Source of the DNA: Acidobacteriota bacterium
Lineage (GTDB): Bacteria; Acidobacteriota; Blastocatellia; Pyrinomonadales; Pyrinomonadaceae
Length of the DNA stretch: 49,482 nt
Direction: 5' to 3'
Assembly: GCA_023436495.1 (NCBI GenBank)
Contig: JAEZIT010000001.1
Coordinates: 1-49,482, forward strand
Part shown: in pieces, positions 1 through 8,234 of the stretch
Layout of the letters: each line of letters starts with the position of its first letter
How positions within the stretch are numbered: position 1 is the stretch's first letter
Program-made: the position numbers and the translations under genes
The notes under the pieces: generated by a model
The model's database searches: none
What the model saw: only the letters and a program-made list of their open reading frames with translations
What the model was told of the DNA's origin: nothing

Positions 1-1
1 C

Positions 2-736
2 GACGACACGGGAACAGAAAGTGAAAGCGACAGCACGTTCATCGCGGCGTTTATTATTGGGTTGATGATATACCTCGTGCTGGCGATCTATGGCCAGGCG
101 ATCATGGCGGCGGTCGTCGAGGAAAAAGAAACGCGCATCGCTGAGATATTATTTTCGTCGGCGCGTCCGTTCACGCTGATGTTTGGGAAATTGGTCGGGG
201 TCGGTTTGGCGGGGCTGACGCAGCTTGGAATATGGGTAATATCGGGCTCAGTACTCGTCGCAGTGGTAATGCCACAGCTTGATTCAGCGGGCGTCTCGTT
301 CCCGATGCCTGTCATCACACCGTTGATGATCGTGTATTTTCTGATCTTCTTTCTGCTCGGCTTTTTCATTTATGCATCGATATTTGCATTGATCGGTTCG
401 ATGGTGACCTCCGTTCAGGAAGGCGGACAGTTCGCTTTTCCACCCATCATGATCCTTCTGATCGCGTTCTATTTCAGCTTTGCCGTGATACGTGACCCGA
501 ACTCGACTCTTTCCTTCTGGGTATCAATAGCGCCGTTCTTCGCTCCGATCACCATGCCCGTAAGGATATTGGCTGATTCCCCGCCGTTCTGGCAGATCGC
601 GCTGTCGATCAGTGTGAACGTGATCGCGATCGCGGGATTGGTTTGGCTTGCTGCGAGGGTATATCGCGTTGGGATGCTGATGTACGGCAAGCGTGCGACG
701 ATCCCCGAAGTTCTGAAATGGATACGACAGCGATAG
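2..736 (+). CDS. ABC-2 type transporter permease (NatB-like), C-terminal part
   Basis: The reading frame is open from base 2, so the gene begins upstream of the window and only its last 244 residues are visible. The fragment has about five or six hydrophobic segments. Near its start it carries EEKETRIAEILFSS, the cytoplasmic signature of ABC-2 permeases of the NatB/ABC-2_membrane_3 type, followed by a P-F-x-L-M-x-G-K stretch typical of that family. Such proteins pair with an ATPase to export ions, peptides or lipids; the ATPase would lie outside the window. It ends 6 bp before the CYTH gene, so the two are probably co-transcribed. The family is well supported; the substrate is unknown. Confidence 0.85.
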   Translation, partial: DDTGTESESDSTFIAAFIIGLMIYLVLAIYGQAIMAAVVEEKETRIAEILFSSARPFTLMFGKLVGVGLAGLTQLGIWVISGSVLVAVVMPQLDSAGVSFPMPVITPLMIVYFLIFFLLGFFIYASIFALIGSMVTSVQEGGQFAFPPIMILLIAFYFSFAVIRDPNSTLSFWVSIAPFFAPITMPVRILADSPPFWQIALSISVNVIAIAGLVWLAARVYRVGMLMYGKRATIPEVLKWIRQR

Positions 737-742
737 TTTATT

Positions 743-1300
743 ATGGCGATCGAAGTCGAGAAGAAATATAGGCTTCCTCACGAGCGGCGTGAGGCGGTGA
801 TCTCCGCGTTGGAGGCAGCGGGAGCAATCTTCGAGGGTGAGGACGTTGAGGAGAATGTTATCTTCGGCGGCGGCCGATTGGACGAGGACTCAGCGGTGTT
901 GCGAATAAGAACTACTGACGCAAATAATACTCTGACATATAAAAGGCGTATCGATGACGGCTCGGCGGCAAAACGCCACGTCGAGCACGAATTGAGCTTC
1001 GATGACGCTCACGAAATGTTCGAGATCGTCGAGAAACTGGGATTTCGCCGCAGGCTCGTTTACGAGAAACGCCGGCTAACGTGGCGGATGCCGGGGGCCG
1101 AGGTCGTGATAGACGCATTGCCATTCGGAGATTTTATGGAGATAGAAGGCGACGATGCTGCGATCGCCGCGACGGAAGAAACGCTGGGAATAAAAGACCT
1201 GGAACACGAACCACGGACCTACCCGTCGTTGACGGCCGAGTACGGAACAAAAACCGGCAGTATCATAGAAGCGCGATTCGCAGATTTATCAGGCTCATGA
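743..1300 (+). CDS. CYTH domain protein (class IV adenylate cyclase / thiamine triphosphatase-like)
   Basis: This 185-residue protein opens with an ExExK motif (E4, E6, K8), the metal and phosphate-binding signature of the CYTH superfamily. Further along it has the alternating acidic and basic strands of the triphosphate tunnel fold, for example R-I-R in a VLRIRTT stretch and the K-R-R after LTY. CYTH enzymes bind triphosphates in a beta-tunnel and act as CyaB-type cyclases, thiamine triphosphatases or inorganic triphosphatases. Sequence alone does not decide which applies here. It starts 6 bp after the ABC permease. Its stop overlaps the stop of the convergent kinase gene in the hexamer TCATGA (1295-1300). 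Confidence 0.85.
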   Translation: MAIEVEKKYRLPHERREAVISALEAAGAIFEGEDVEENVIFGGGRLDEDSAVLRIRTTDANNTLTYKRRIDDGSAAKRHVEHELSFDDAHEMFEIVEKLGFRRRLVYEKRRLTWRMPGAEVVIDALPFGDFMEIEGDDAAIAATEETLGIKDLEHEPRTYPSLTAEYGTKTGSIIEARFADLSGS

Positions 1301-3286
1301 TCGCGGGATCAGAGCAAGAATGTCGGCGATCAGCCTTTCGGGATCATACGGTTTTGTACAGTAAGTATTAAAACCCGCGTCGAAGGCCTTTTGCTTGCTT
1401 TCAGCCGTCGTGAACGCACTCAGAGCTACGGCCGGAATCAAGCCGCCGCGTTTAGCCGGGCGTTCTCGGATCCGTTTCAGGAGCGAATAGCCGTCCTCGT
1501 CCGGCATTGCCAAATCTGACACTATGACGTCGGGCGGCGGATCCATGTTATCGAGGATCTCAATCGCAGCCATTGCGGATGCGGCGCTTTTTACGTTGCC
1601 GCCGCTCTGTTGAAGAAAAAGTTCCACGACTTCCCGCGAATCGTTATCGTCCTCAACAAGGAGCACTCTTGCGCCGTCGAGCGGCGGTTTCGGCTCAGTT
1701 GCCTTACCGCCTGCTAAAGTATTCTGCGCTTTGGCCACTCGGGAAAGCGGTAATTCGACTGTAAATCTTGCTCCCGTGCCGATACCGTCGCTCTCGGCAC
1801 TTACGGTGCCGCCGTGCTTCCCGACCAGTATCTTAACGATCGACAGCCCAAGCCCAAGACTATGGCGTCCGCGCTCGGAATTGACCTCGCCCTGAGAAAA
1901 CTGTTTGAAAATGTATGGAAGCGAGTCCACACTGATGCCTTGGCCGCTGTCGGTGACGCGAACCCGGGCGGAATCCTTGCCGGTCTCGATCGTGATCGAG
2001 ACCGAACCGCCGTCGGGAGTGAACTTTATGGCGTTCGAGATCAGGTTGCTGAACACCTGCTGCAGACGGCCTGCGTCGGCGAAGACCATTATTTCTTCGC
2101 GGTCGGATTCGAATTCGAAGGATAGATTGTGTGCTTCAGCCTGCGGCCTCTGCGAATTGACGGTAACGCGGATGATCTCGTAGAGATTTATCGGCCGAAA
2201 TTCCAACTTGATCTTGCCGGATGCGACACGCGTTGAATCGACAATGTCGTCGATAAGCTTATTTTGGTCGCGTGCACTGCGCTCGATCGTCTCGAGTGCG
2301 TTGCGGCGTGTGTCTGGGTCAACTTCCTTTCCCATCAGGATCTTGGTCCATCCTAAAATAGCGTTAAGTGGCGAACGCAGCTCGTGCGAGACGAAGGCAA
2401 GGAAGAAGTCTTTGGACTGGTTAGCTTCAACAGCTTCCGCGCGAGCTTTTCGTTCGCGGTCGTAAACCATTTCAAGCTCTTCGGCGGCTAGTTTCTGCTC
2501 GGTTATCTTACGGACCACGGCGGTCATTTTCTCGGGTTGGCCGCTGCTATCGAGGAAGGACTTTCCTTCAGCAGAGACCCACTCGATACGCCCGTCGGAA
2601 TAGAGAACGCGGAATTCCTCACTGTACTTGGTCCCGGATTCGTGAGCTTTGCGCAGCGACCCGTCGAGACGGCCTCGATCGTCCGGATGGACCGCGTTCA
2701 GTATGGAATCGTAAGTAAGAAGATCGTAGGACGGGATCTCAAACAGCTCATTGCATTTGGGGGTCGAATAGATCTTGTCTTCGACTAGGTCCCAGAACCA
2801 TAGGCCGATATCGGCATTTTCAGCGGCAAAAAGAAGCTCTTCGATCTCGCGTTTATAATGGCCAACCCGGCCCTGGCGTTCCTCGACCTCCTGTGCAGAG
2901 ATAAAAATTCGATCGACGCTGCCGTTGACCTTGAGGGGATGCAGGACAAGTTCGACCGCGGCTTTTTTGTCGGAGCTGATGCGGAAATCGAGCAAGACCT
3001 TAACCGGCTTGCCCATAGCGGCATCGTGGATCGAGCGTTCCAGTAATATGGGCGTGTTCTCGGACGACTGCCAGAAGACGGTCTCGGAAAAACGTTGTCC
3101 GACCAGCAGAGCCGGGTCGGTGTTCGCTTTTCTGAATAAGCTTCCGTAAAGTTCGATCACCATACCATTCGGATCCAGCATCCCGAACAGCCCGAACATA
3201 TTCTTAAAGATATCCCGCATTTCACCGTTTAACTCGAGAGCGGCGGGATTCGTAATCGGAGTATTTTCCCGGAGAATCTGGTTCAT
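1295..3286 (-). CDS. Hybrid sensor histidine kinase with C-terminal receiver
   Basis: The 663 residues contain, in order: an N-terminal PAS-like region (about 20-130), a PAS/PAC domain (about 145-265, with HPDDR and the E-F-R-V/W-V-S pattern of PAS_3), a HisKA helix pair with the phospho-His in SHELRSPLNAIL (about residue 300), and an HATPase_c domain with N, G1 (DSGQGIS) and G2 (GLGLSIV) boxes. A receiver domain follows (about 540-660) with acidic residues EDD and the phospho-Asp in VSDLAMP. No transmembrane segment is evident, so it is probably a cytoplasmic sensor. No Hpt partner is nearby. The NtrC-type regulator at 4138 is a possible but unproven target. Confidence 0.9.
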   Translation of the reverse strand: MNQILRENTPITNPAALELNGEMRDIFKNMFGLFGMLDPNGMVIELYGSLFRKANTDPALLVGQRFSETVFWQSSENTPILLERSIHDAAMGKPVKVLLDFRISSDKKAAVELVLHPLKVNGSVDRIFISAQEVEERQGRVGHYKREIEELLFAAENADIGLWFWDLVEDKIYSTPKCNELFEIPSYDLLTYDSILNAVHPDDRGRLDGSLRKAHESGTKYSEEFRVLYSDGRIEWVSAEGKSFLDSSGQPEKMTAVVRKITEQKLAAEELEMVYDRERKARAEAVEANQSKDFFLAFVSHELRSPLNAILGWTKILMGKEVDPDTRRNALETIERSARDQNKLIDDIVDSTRVASGKIKLEFRPINLYEIIRVTVNSQRPQAEAHNLSFEFESDREEIMVFADAGRLQQVFSNLISNAIKFTPDGGSVSITIETGKDSARVRVTDSGQGISVDSLPYIFKQFSQGEVNSERGRHSLGLGLSIVKILVGKHGGTVSAESDGIGTGARFTVELPLSRVAKAQNTLAGGKATEPKPPLDGARVLLVEDDNDSREVVELFLQQSGGNVKSAASAMAAIEILDNMDPPPDVIVSDLAMPDEDGYSLLKRIRERPAKRGGLIPAVALSAFTTAESKQKAFDAGFNTYCTKPYDPERLIADILALIPRS

Positions 3287-3350
3287 AGTGCAATCTATTA
3301 TTCATATTAATTGCAATAGGCAGGAATTTGCACACTCCAAAGAAAGAAAT

Positions 3351-3378
3351 GCCCCGAAAAGCCGTAAGGCTTCGGGGC
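3351..3378 (-). terminator. Hairpin terminator of the small Lmo0937-like gene
   Basis: An 8-bp GCCCCGAA/TTCGGGGC stem continues, after an AA bulge, into GCC/GGC closed by a GTAA tetraloop. On the minus strand it is followed by a T-rich run (ATTTCTTTCTTT). This suits a terminator for the gene ending at 3451. The plus-strand flank has no T-tract. Confidence 0.6.
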
Positions 3379-3450
3379 TTAGGACTCAGAAATTCAGAAA
3401 AGACACAAACAAACCTGAGAAGTTGCCGTCTGCGATCCTATTTGAATCCG

Positions 3451-3600
3451 CTAAACGGCGCGTCTGCCGGTTAGAAGCCTAACCAGGAAAATAGCGAGTG
3501 CAACCACCAGAAGAACATGCAAGATGCCTCCGAAGGTCTGTCCCGCGATCAGTCCTACAAGCCAAAGTACTAGCAAAATAACAATGATTGTTTCCAACAT
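3451..3600 (-). CDS. Small membrane protein, Lmo0937 family
   Basis: A longer open frame exists, but the ATG at 3600 is preferred because AAGGAG (3610-3615) sits 9 bp before it. The product is 49 residues. It has two hydrophobic segments separated by a glycine-rich turn (LIAGQTFGGILH) and ends in a short basic tail. This matches the tiny two-helix membrane proteins annotated Lmo0937 family (DUF5670), whose role is unknown but which are often stress-induced. A sigma-54 type promoter lies 59-74 bp upstream (3659-3674) and a hairpin terminator lies downstream (3351-3378), so this looks like a monocistronic unit. It may be driven by the sigma-54 activator encoded at 4138. Confidence 0.8.
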   Translation of the reverse strand: MLETIIVILLVLWLVGLIAGQTFGGILHVLLVVALAIFLVRLLTGRRAV

Positions 3601-3658
3601 TTCGGTTTTCTCCTTATCGTACTTAAAATGTGCCTCCGAGGCATTCAGGCTTATGTAA

Positions 3659-3674
3659 TTCAAATTGCGTGCCA
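3659..3674 (-). promoter_or_regulatory. Putative sigma-54 promoter of the Lmo0937-like gene
   Basis: Read on the minus strand, the site is TGGCACGCAATTTGAA. The -24 element is perfect (TGGCACG), and the -12 element TTGAA differs from TTGCA by one base at the normally important C. Spacing is canonical. Predicted start about 3650, giving a leader of about 50 nt. Confidence 0.6.
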
Positions 3675-3909
3675 TCCTGAGAAGTATTGAAAATAAAGGA
3701 GTTGCGGGATCTCGATTTGTACGCCCGCCGGATACCGACCGTATTTTAGTATGAATTCGGTACAATTAAGTGCGGTGGCGAAGCTGTTATTTGCCTTAAA
3801 ATAAGGACAATCAGGCGGTGTTCGGAAAGCATACACAATTCCTTGAAGATCGAGCTTAACCAATCACCATAAGTACTGACAGCATTAGGCTTATCTCTGT
3901 AAATGATAT
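3675..3909. other. Divergent intergenic control region between two sigma-54 promoters
   Basis: This 235-bp stretch separates the minus-strand promoter at 3659-3674 from the plus-strand promoter at 3910-3925. I see no gene in it. Near its centre is an inverted repeat, CCTTA-AAA-TAAGG (3794-3806), extended by TTG/CAA. It sits 104-135 bp from both promoters, the usual distance for an NtrC-type enhancer. That role is inference. Confidence 0.4.
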
Positions 3910-3925
3910 TGGCACGGGCGTTGCA
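3910..3925 (+). promoter_or_regulatory. Putative sigma-54 promoter upstream of the NtrC-type activator
   Basis: TGGCACGGGCGTTGCA matches the consensus TGGCACG-N4-TTGCA at every fixed base. Predicted start is near 3936, about 200 nt before the ATG at 4138. It most likely drives the activator gene, which would make the activator subject to sigma-54 control, possibly its own. A short RNA in the 200-nt leader cannot be excluded. Confidence 0.7.
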
Positions 3926-4137
3926 GATAGAAGTGCTAATTAAGATTCGAATATGGCTGCGTCGGTCTGTTTTCTCTTTGGCAATTTCGTTCGGGATCCC
4001 GGTCAACCAACATTGCTAGAGAACTTGTGATCGGGAGAAATTTACTTCAAAGAAAATAGGCAGCACGAGTAGTGTCTTAATTTGATACAATATTAATTAT
4101 ATATAGAAATCCGATTCATTTGAGCGAAGCGCACACT

Positions 4138-5655
4138 ATGACAAAAAAGGCACTGGTTGTTGACGACGATAAAACTACTCTTGAACTTCTTGATTATCAA
4201 CTTACGTCGGAAGGGTTTGAAACGATGACCGCCGAACGCGGCGAGAAAGGTTTGGAACTGATAAAGGAGAATGACTTCGACATTATCCTGACCGACCTGA
4301 ACCTTCCGGACATCAGCGGTATCGAGATGGTAAAGCGGTCCAAGGAGATAGCTCCGCAGACCGAGATTATCATGGTCACGGGCTTCGGTTCGATGCAGAA
4401 GGCGATCGAGGCGACGAAGGCCGGCGCATTTTATTATGTCGAGAAGCCGTTCGAGTTTGAAGAATTGATCGTGCTGATCAGTAAGGCGGTCGAACGAAAG
4501 CAGCAGGCTTTGGAGATCCAGGAATTGCGCGGCCGTTTATCCAGCCGAACGTCGTATGAAGGCATTATCGGCGGCAGCCGCGCGATGCAGAATATTTACG
4601 AGATAATCGAGAATGTCGCAGAGTCAGATGCCAATATTCTCATCCTCGGAGAATCGGGAACCGGAAAGGAAGTGATCGCAAACGCAATCCACTACAAGAG
4701 CCGCAGATCCAGTAAGCCGTTCGTCAAGGTGAACTGTTCGGCACTGCCGAAAGACCTGATCGAGTCGCAGTTGTTCGGTCATATTAAGGGATCGTTCACC
4801 GGAGCGAACGCCGACAAGATCGGATTCATTGGACAAGCCAATGGCGGCAGCCTGCTGCTGGACGAGATCGGCGAGATGCCGATGGACCTGCAGCCAAAGC
4901 TGCTCCGGGTCCTGCAGGAGAAGACATATTACCGCGTCGGTAGCGATAAACCGCAGGAAGCGGACTTCCGCCTGATATCGTCGACGAACAGGTTTCCGTT
5001 CGACGCGATCCGGGACGGAAATCTTCGTGAGGACCTTTATTACAGGATCAATACGATCGAAATTCAGATCCCGCCGCTTCGCGAGCGAATGGAAGACATT
5101 CCAATGTTGGCGGAGCATTTCCTTCATATGTACGCGGATCTGTACAAACGAACGGGACTTGAGTTTTCGCAGAACGCATATAATCAGATGCTCAACTATT
5201 CGTGGCGCGGAAACGTCCGGGAATTACAGCACGTGATCGAACGCGCGGTTCTGCTCAGCAAAGATCGCAAGATCGACCGGATGAATATTCCAAAGGACCT
5301 GGATGGGCCCGTGAGCGTTCCGGGTTTTCGGCCGGAGGTTTCAGCGGCGGGTGAGAATACTTCTTACGCCATGCCGGTGCCGGCCGTGGGCGGTATGAAC
5401 GGCGGAAGTTTTGTACCGGATCTGCCGGCTGAAGAGCTGTTCGAAGAATTTGGAAAGCTGATCGTGGATAAACTGCCCGAACCGGAAGAGGGGGCTGAAA
5501 CGAAGGATGTTTTTAATGAACTCGAGAACGGCGTGGTGCTTGCCGCGCTTCGTAGAACGAAGGGGAACAAGCAAGCTGCGGCGAACCTGTTGGGGTTGTA
5601 CCGGCCGCGGCTCTATGGAATGATCAAGCGGCACAGCCTCGAAGATAAGATCTGA
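4138..5655 (+). CDS. Sigma-54-dependent response regulator, NtrC family
   Basis: The product has 505 residues from the ATG at 4138; a TTG at 4120 would add six. It has a receiver domain (residues 1-115, acidic DDD and phospho-Asp 53 in ILTDLNLP), an AAA+ domain with Walker A GESGTGKE (171-178) and Walker B LLLDEIGE, and a C-terminal Fis-type helix-turn-helix (TKGNKQAAANLLGL, about 470-490). The sigma-54 contact loop reads GSFTGA rather than GAFTGA, a tolerated variant also present in the pilR-like protein. Between the AAA+ and HTH domains is an unusually long, Gly/Pro-rich linker of about 90 residues. A perfect sigma-54 promoter lies 213 bp upstream. Several neighbouring envelope genes carry similar promoters, so it is the natural candidate to activate them. 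Confidence 0.9.
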   Translation: MTKKALVVDDDKTTLELLDYQLTSEGFETMTAERGEKGLELIKENDFDIILTDLNLPDISGIEMVKRSKEIAPQTEIIMVTGFGSMQKAIEATKAGAFYYVEKPFEFEELIVLISKAVERKQQALEIQELRGRLSSRTSYEGIIGGSRAMQNIYEIIENVAESDANILILGESGTGKEVIANAIHYKSRRSSKPFVKVNCSALPKDLIESQLFGHIKGSFTGANADKIGFIGQANGGSLLLDEIGEMPMDLQPKLLRVLQEKTYYRVGSDKPQEADFRLISSTNRFPFDAIRDGNLREDLYYRINTIEIQIPPLRERMEDIPMLAEHFLHMYADLYKRTGLEFSQNAYNQMLNYSWRGNVRELQHVIERAVLLSKDRKIDRMNIPKDLDGPVSVPGFRPEVSAAGENTSYAMPVPAVGGMNGGSFVPDLPAEELFEEFGKLIVDKLPEPEEGAETKDVFNELENGVVLAALRRTKGNKQAAANLLGLYRPRLYGMIKRHSLEDKI

Positions 5656-5678
5656 TATATTGCAAAGCAAAAATAAAA

Positions 5679-5709
5679 CCCGCCGAACATAAAATTCGGC
5701 GGGTTTTTT
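5679..5709. terminator. Bidirectional rho-independent terminator
   Basis: CCCGCCGAA pairs perfectly with TTCGGCGGG around a 7-nt A-rich loop, followed by six T residues on the plus strand. The minus strand has TTTTATTTTT after the same stem. It serves both the activator gene ending at 5655 and the small convergent gene ending at 5731. Confidence 0.9.
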
Positions 5710-5730
5710 CGTGGGAACCTTGAAACGCGT

Positions 5731-5898
5731 CTAGCGTGAATTGCTGACGCCCGGAACTTTTACTTCTACGTCGATGTCCTTCTTTTGAGTTCCGCCGAGG
5801 AACCCACTGTAATAAAGTGCGCCCGCGATGATCGCGACGATAATAATTGTGGTAATAGCCCAGATCACATTGCTCCCAGTTCCATTTTCTTCTGCCAT
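5731..5898 (-). CDS. 55-residue single-span membrane protein of unknown function
   Basis: This short frame has ATG at 5898 and GGAGA (5908-5912) 9 bp before it. The translation begins MAEENGTGSNVIWAITT and has one hydrophobic helix rich in I/V/A (about residues 11-31), a small glycine patch (SGFLGG), and a charged tail ending in VKVPGVSNSR. I do not recognise a family. Gene status is supported by the ribosome site, a well-formed sigma-54 promoter (5957-5972) with a 48-nt leader, and a strong terminator right after the stop. It lies divergent to the secreted glycine-zipper gene, whose sigma-54 promoter is 200 bp away. It may act in the same envelope response as its neighbours. Confidence 0.75.
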   Translation of the reverse strand: MAEENGTGSNVIWAITTIIIVAIIAGALYYSGFLGGTQKKDIDVEVKVPGVSNSR

Positions 5899-5956
5899 AT
5901 TAAAGTATCTCCATCCTCAAATTTTATTAGATAAAGCTAGTTGCAAAATGAATATC

Positions 5957-5972
5957 TGCAAATGGGATGCCA
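5957..5972 (-). promoter_or_regulatory. Putative sigma-54 promoter of the 55-residue membrane protein gene
   Basis: Minus-strand sequence TGGCATCCCATTTGCA. The -12 element TTGCA is perfect, and the -24 element TGGCATC keeps the invariant GG with two changes. Spacing is exact. Predicted start about 5946. Confidence 0.65.
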
Positions 5973-6174
5973 AATCGTAAATACTGCATTTACTTAAATT
6001 AGCCCAATCAAACTAGTTCCCATCCGTATCGAAACCATACATTTTTGTTTCGAATTCTGACGTTGTCAGCAGGTTCACGAACAGAGAAAGAACAGCTCCC
6101 AAATCGTGCATATTCGCGAGAATTGGCGTGTGCAAAGGGTTTCGCGATGCTGTAAATATCGATTACTCCGCAAT
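5973..6174. other. Divergent intergenic control region with a palindrome between sigma-54 promoters
   Basis: No gene is apparent here. The palindrome CTGAC-GTT-GTCAG (6057-6069) lies 85 bp from the minus-strand promoter at 5957-5972 and 106 bp from the plus-strand promoter at 6175-6190. That position would let one activator serve both. Its role as an enhancer is inference. Confidence 0.45.
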
Positions 6175-6190
6175 TGGCACGGCAGTTGCG
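6175..6190 (+). promoter_or_regulatory. Putative sigma-54 promoter of the secreted glycine-zipper gene
   Basis: TGGCACGGCAGTTGCG matches the -24/-12 consensus at every conserved base except the last, weakly conserved one. Predicted start about 6201, giving a leader of about 70 nt before the ATG at 6270. Confidence 0.75.
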
Positions 6191-6269
6191 GAACCAATTG
6201 CGGTAGTACTGCGAGTATTAGACTGCTTTCCCTATCTCGCACGCAACGATATTCAAGGAGATACCAATT

Positions 6270-8228
6270 ATGAAGAACGGAATTCTATTAACAATTTTAG
6301 CAATGTTTCTGTTCGGGACGGCGGCAACCGCACCGGCATTGGCTCAGGTGAGGCCTTACCGCGTGACGGACACCCAGGTGCGGAACCTGCTGCGGCAGAT
6401 AGAAACAAAGACCGATGTATACCAGCGTCAGATGAATAACGCTCTGGACCGCGGCCGTTTGAACGGAACCGACCGCGAGGAAACGATTCTCGGGTATATC
6501 ACGGAATTTGAGAATGCGACGGATACGCTCCGCCGAGCCGTTGAAAGCCGCGGGACGATCTATACCGAGGTCAATGACGTCCTCATGCGAGCGACATACC
6601 TCGATCAGGTGATGCGTCGGAATACGCTGACGCCGGCCGCACAGCAGCAGTGGGGCAGGCTTCGGGCCGACATGAATACCTTGGCGCGATATTACAATGT
6701 CAATTGGAATTGGAACCAGACGCTTCCGACATTCCCGGGTGGCGGTGTATCGAATGTCGACCGGGCGCGCGTGCGCACGCTGCTGACGCGGATCGAGACA
6801 AATACAGACGTCTTTAGAGACGCTGTAAGCAGGACGCTCGACCGAAGCCGGATAAATAACACTAATAGAGAAGACGACATAATGGCGTTCATCAATGGTT
6901 TCGAGAACGCGACGGACGAGCTTCGACGCGATATCGATTCAAATCGCTCTGACGGCGACCTTAACTTAGCGCTTTCGCAAGCAGCATATATTGACCAATT
7001 CATGGCGCGTAACAGGCTCACGAATGCGGCGGAAACTCGCTGGATCTCGATCCGGAACGATCTTAATGTTTTGGCGAGCCTTTATCGTGTGAGCTGGAAT
7101 TGGAATCAAAAGCTGCCGCCGTATCCGGGCACGGGTACCACGTTTCCTGGCGGAGGCATCGACAGCCGAGTCACGGGTACATATCGGCTCAACACTTCGT
7201 TAAGTGAAAACGTTTCGACGGTAGTTAGCCGTGCCGTTAATCAATATTACACGGGCACCCAACGCGAGAACGTACGCCAGAGGCTGGAACGCCGGCTCGC
7301 TTCGCCGAATATGATCGCGATCGAGAAGAACGGCCGTTCGGTAACGATGGCTTCGACAAATTCACCGCAGGTCCAGTTTGACGCCGACGGCGTTACGCGC
7401 ACCGAGACGAACAATCGCGGACGCGTGACGCGCGTTACTGCATCAACGGACAATGATGGATTTTCGATCGATTACGTCGGTGACCGCACGAACGATTTCT
7501 ACGTCGATTTTTCATCGACCGGAAATAATCAGCTTCGTGTTACGCGACGGCTGTATCTTGAAAACCGGAACGAGACGATCACGGTTTCGAGTGTTTACGA
7601 CAAGGTAGACAGCTATGCACGGTGGAACGACGTGAACACGGGCGGGACGTGGAATGGAAATACCGGCACGAACCTGCCGACGGAATTCTATATTCCGAAC
7701 GGCACGCGTTTGACGGCACAGCTTCGCAACAACGTCAATACTCGCGATTCGCAGGTCGGTGACCGATTTACGTTAGAAGTGACGTCGCCGAACCAGTATC
7801 GCGGAGCGATCATCGAAGGCCGGATAACTGGTGAGGAAAGTTCGGGCCGCGTTACCGGGCGTTCAAGCATGTCATTCGAATTTGACACCATACGGATGAC
7901 GAACGGCCAAACCTATAGATTTGCCGGGTTGATCGATTCGGTACGGACCGCGAACGGCGACAACGTTTCGGTCAATAACGAGGGCGCGGTCCGAGAGGGC
8001 AGCCAGACGACGCGAACCGTTACGCGTGCCGGTATCGGCGCGGCGATCGGCGCGATCATTGGTGCAATAGCCGGCGGCGGCCAGGGTGCGGCCATCGGTG
8101 CGGCAGTCGGCGCGGGTGCAGGTGCGGGAACCGTCCTGATCCAGGGCCGCGATAACATCGAACTTGGACAGGGAACCGAGTTCCAGATAACGGCCTCTGC
8201 GCCGAATAATGTCGGCTTTAATCGGTAA
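6270..8228 (+). CDS. Secreted protein with duplicated N-terminal domain and C-terminal glycine zipper
   Basis: The 652-residue product starts with a signal peptide (hydrophobic core, cleavage near ALAQ, about residue 26). Two copies of a domain of roughly 125 residues follow (about 30-150 and 163-280). Both contain a TDV(Y/F) segment, an LDR-x-R-(L/I)-N segment and an FENATD(T/E)LRR segment, and both end in NWNQ plus a Pro-Gly linker. A beta-rich middle is followed by a domain with GDRFTLEV (about 500-560), then a glycine-zipper membrane segment with repeated AIGAIIGAIAGGG-like units (about 590-625). The protein probably sits in the envelope. I do not recognise a named function. It has its own sigma-54 promoter and a downstream terminator hairpin at 8235-8266. 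Confidence 0.85.
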   Translation: MKNGILLTILAMFLFGTAATAPALAQVRPYRVTDTQVRNLLRQIETKTDVYQRQMNNALDRGRLNGTDREETILGYITEFENATDTLRRAVESRGTIYTEVNDVLMRATYLDQVMRRNTLTPAAQQQWGRLRADMNTLARYYNVNWNWNQTLPTFPGGGVSNVDRARVRTLLTRIETNTDVFRDAVSRTLDRSRINNTNREDDIMAFINGFENATDELRRDIDSNRSDGDLNLALSQAAYIDQFMARNRLTNAAETRWISIRNDLNVLASLYRVSWNWNQKLPPYPGTGTTFPGGGIDSRVTGTYRLNTSLSENVSTVVSRAVNQYYTGTQRENVRQRLERRLASPNMIAIEKNGRSVTMASTNSPQVQFDADGVTRTETNNRGRVTRVTASTDNDGFSIDYVGDRTNDFYVDFSSTGNNQLRVTRRLYLENRNETITVSSVYDKVDSYARWNDVNTGGTWNGNTGTNLPTEFYIPNGTRLTAQLRNNVNTRDSQVGDRFTLEVTSPNQYRGAIIEGRITGEESSGRVTGRSSMSFEFDTIRMTNGQTYRFAGLIDSVRTANGDNVSVNNEGAVREGSQTTRTVTRAGIGAAIGAIIGAIAGGGQGAAIGAAVGAGAGAGTVLIQGRDNIELGQGTEFQITASAPNNVGFNR

Positions 8229-8234
8229 GGCTGC

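Noticed and set aside
3288..3482. A 64-residue plus-strand frame between the kinase and the Lmo0937-like gene
   Set aside because: It runs through a terminator hairpin and lacks a ribosome site.
3746..4006. An 86-residue minus-strand frame in the divergent control region
   Set aside because: It spans both sigma-54 promoters' control region and the palindrome, lacks a ribosome site, and looks random in composition.
3953..4030. A 25-codon frame downstream of the perfect sigma-54 promoter at 3910
   Set aside because: No ribosome site and no protein-like features; more likely untranslated leader of the activator gene.
6128..6439. A 103-residue plus-strand frame overlapping the start of the glycine-zipper gene
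   Set aside because: It contains the sigma-54 promoter and overlaps a gene with a clear signal peptide in another frame.
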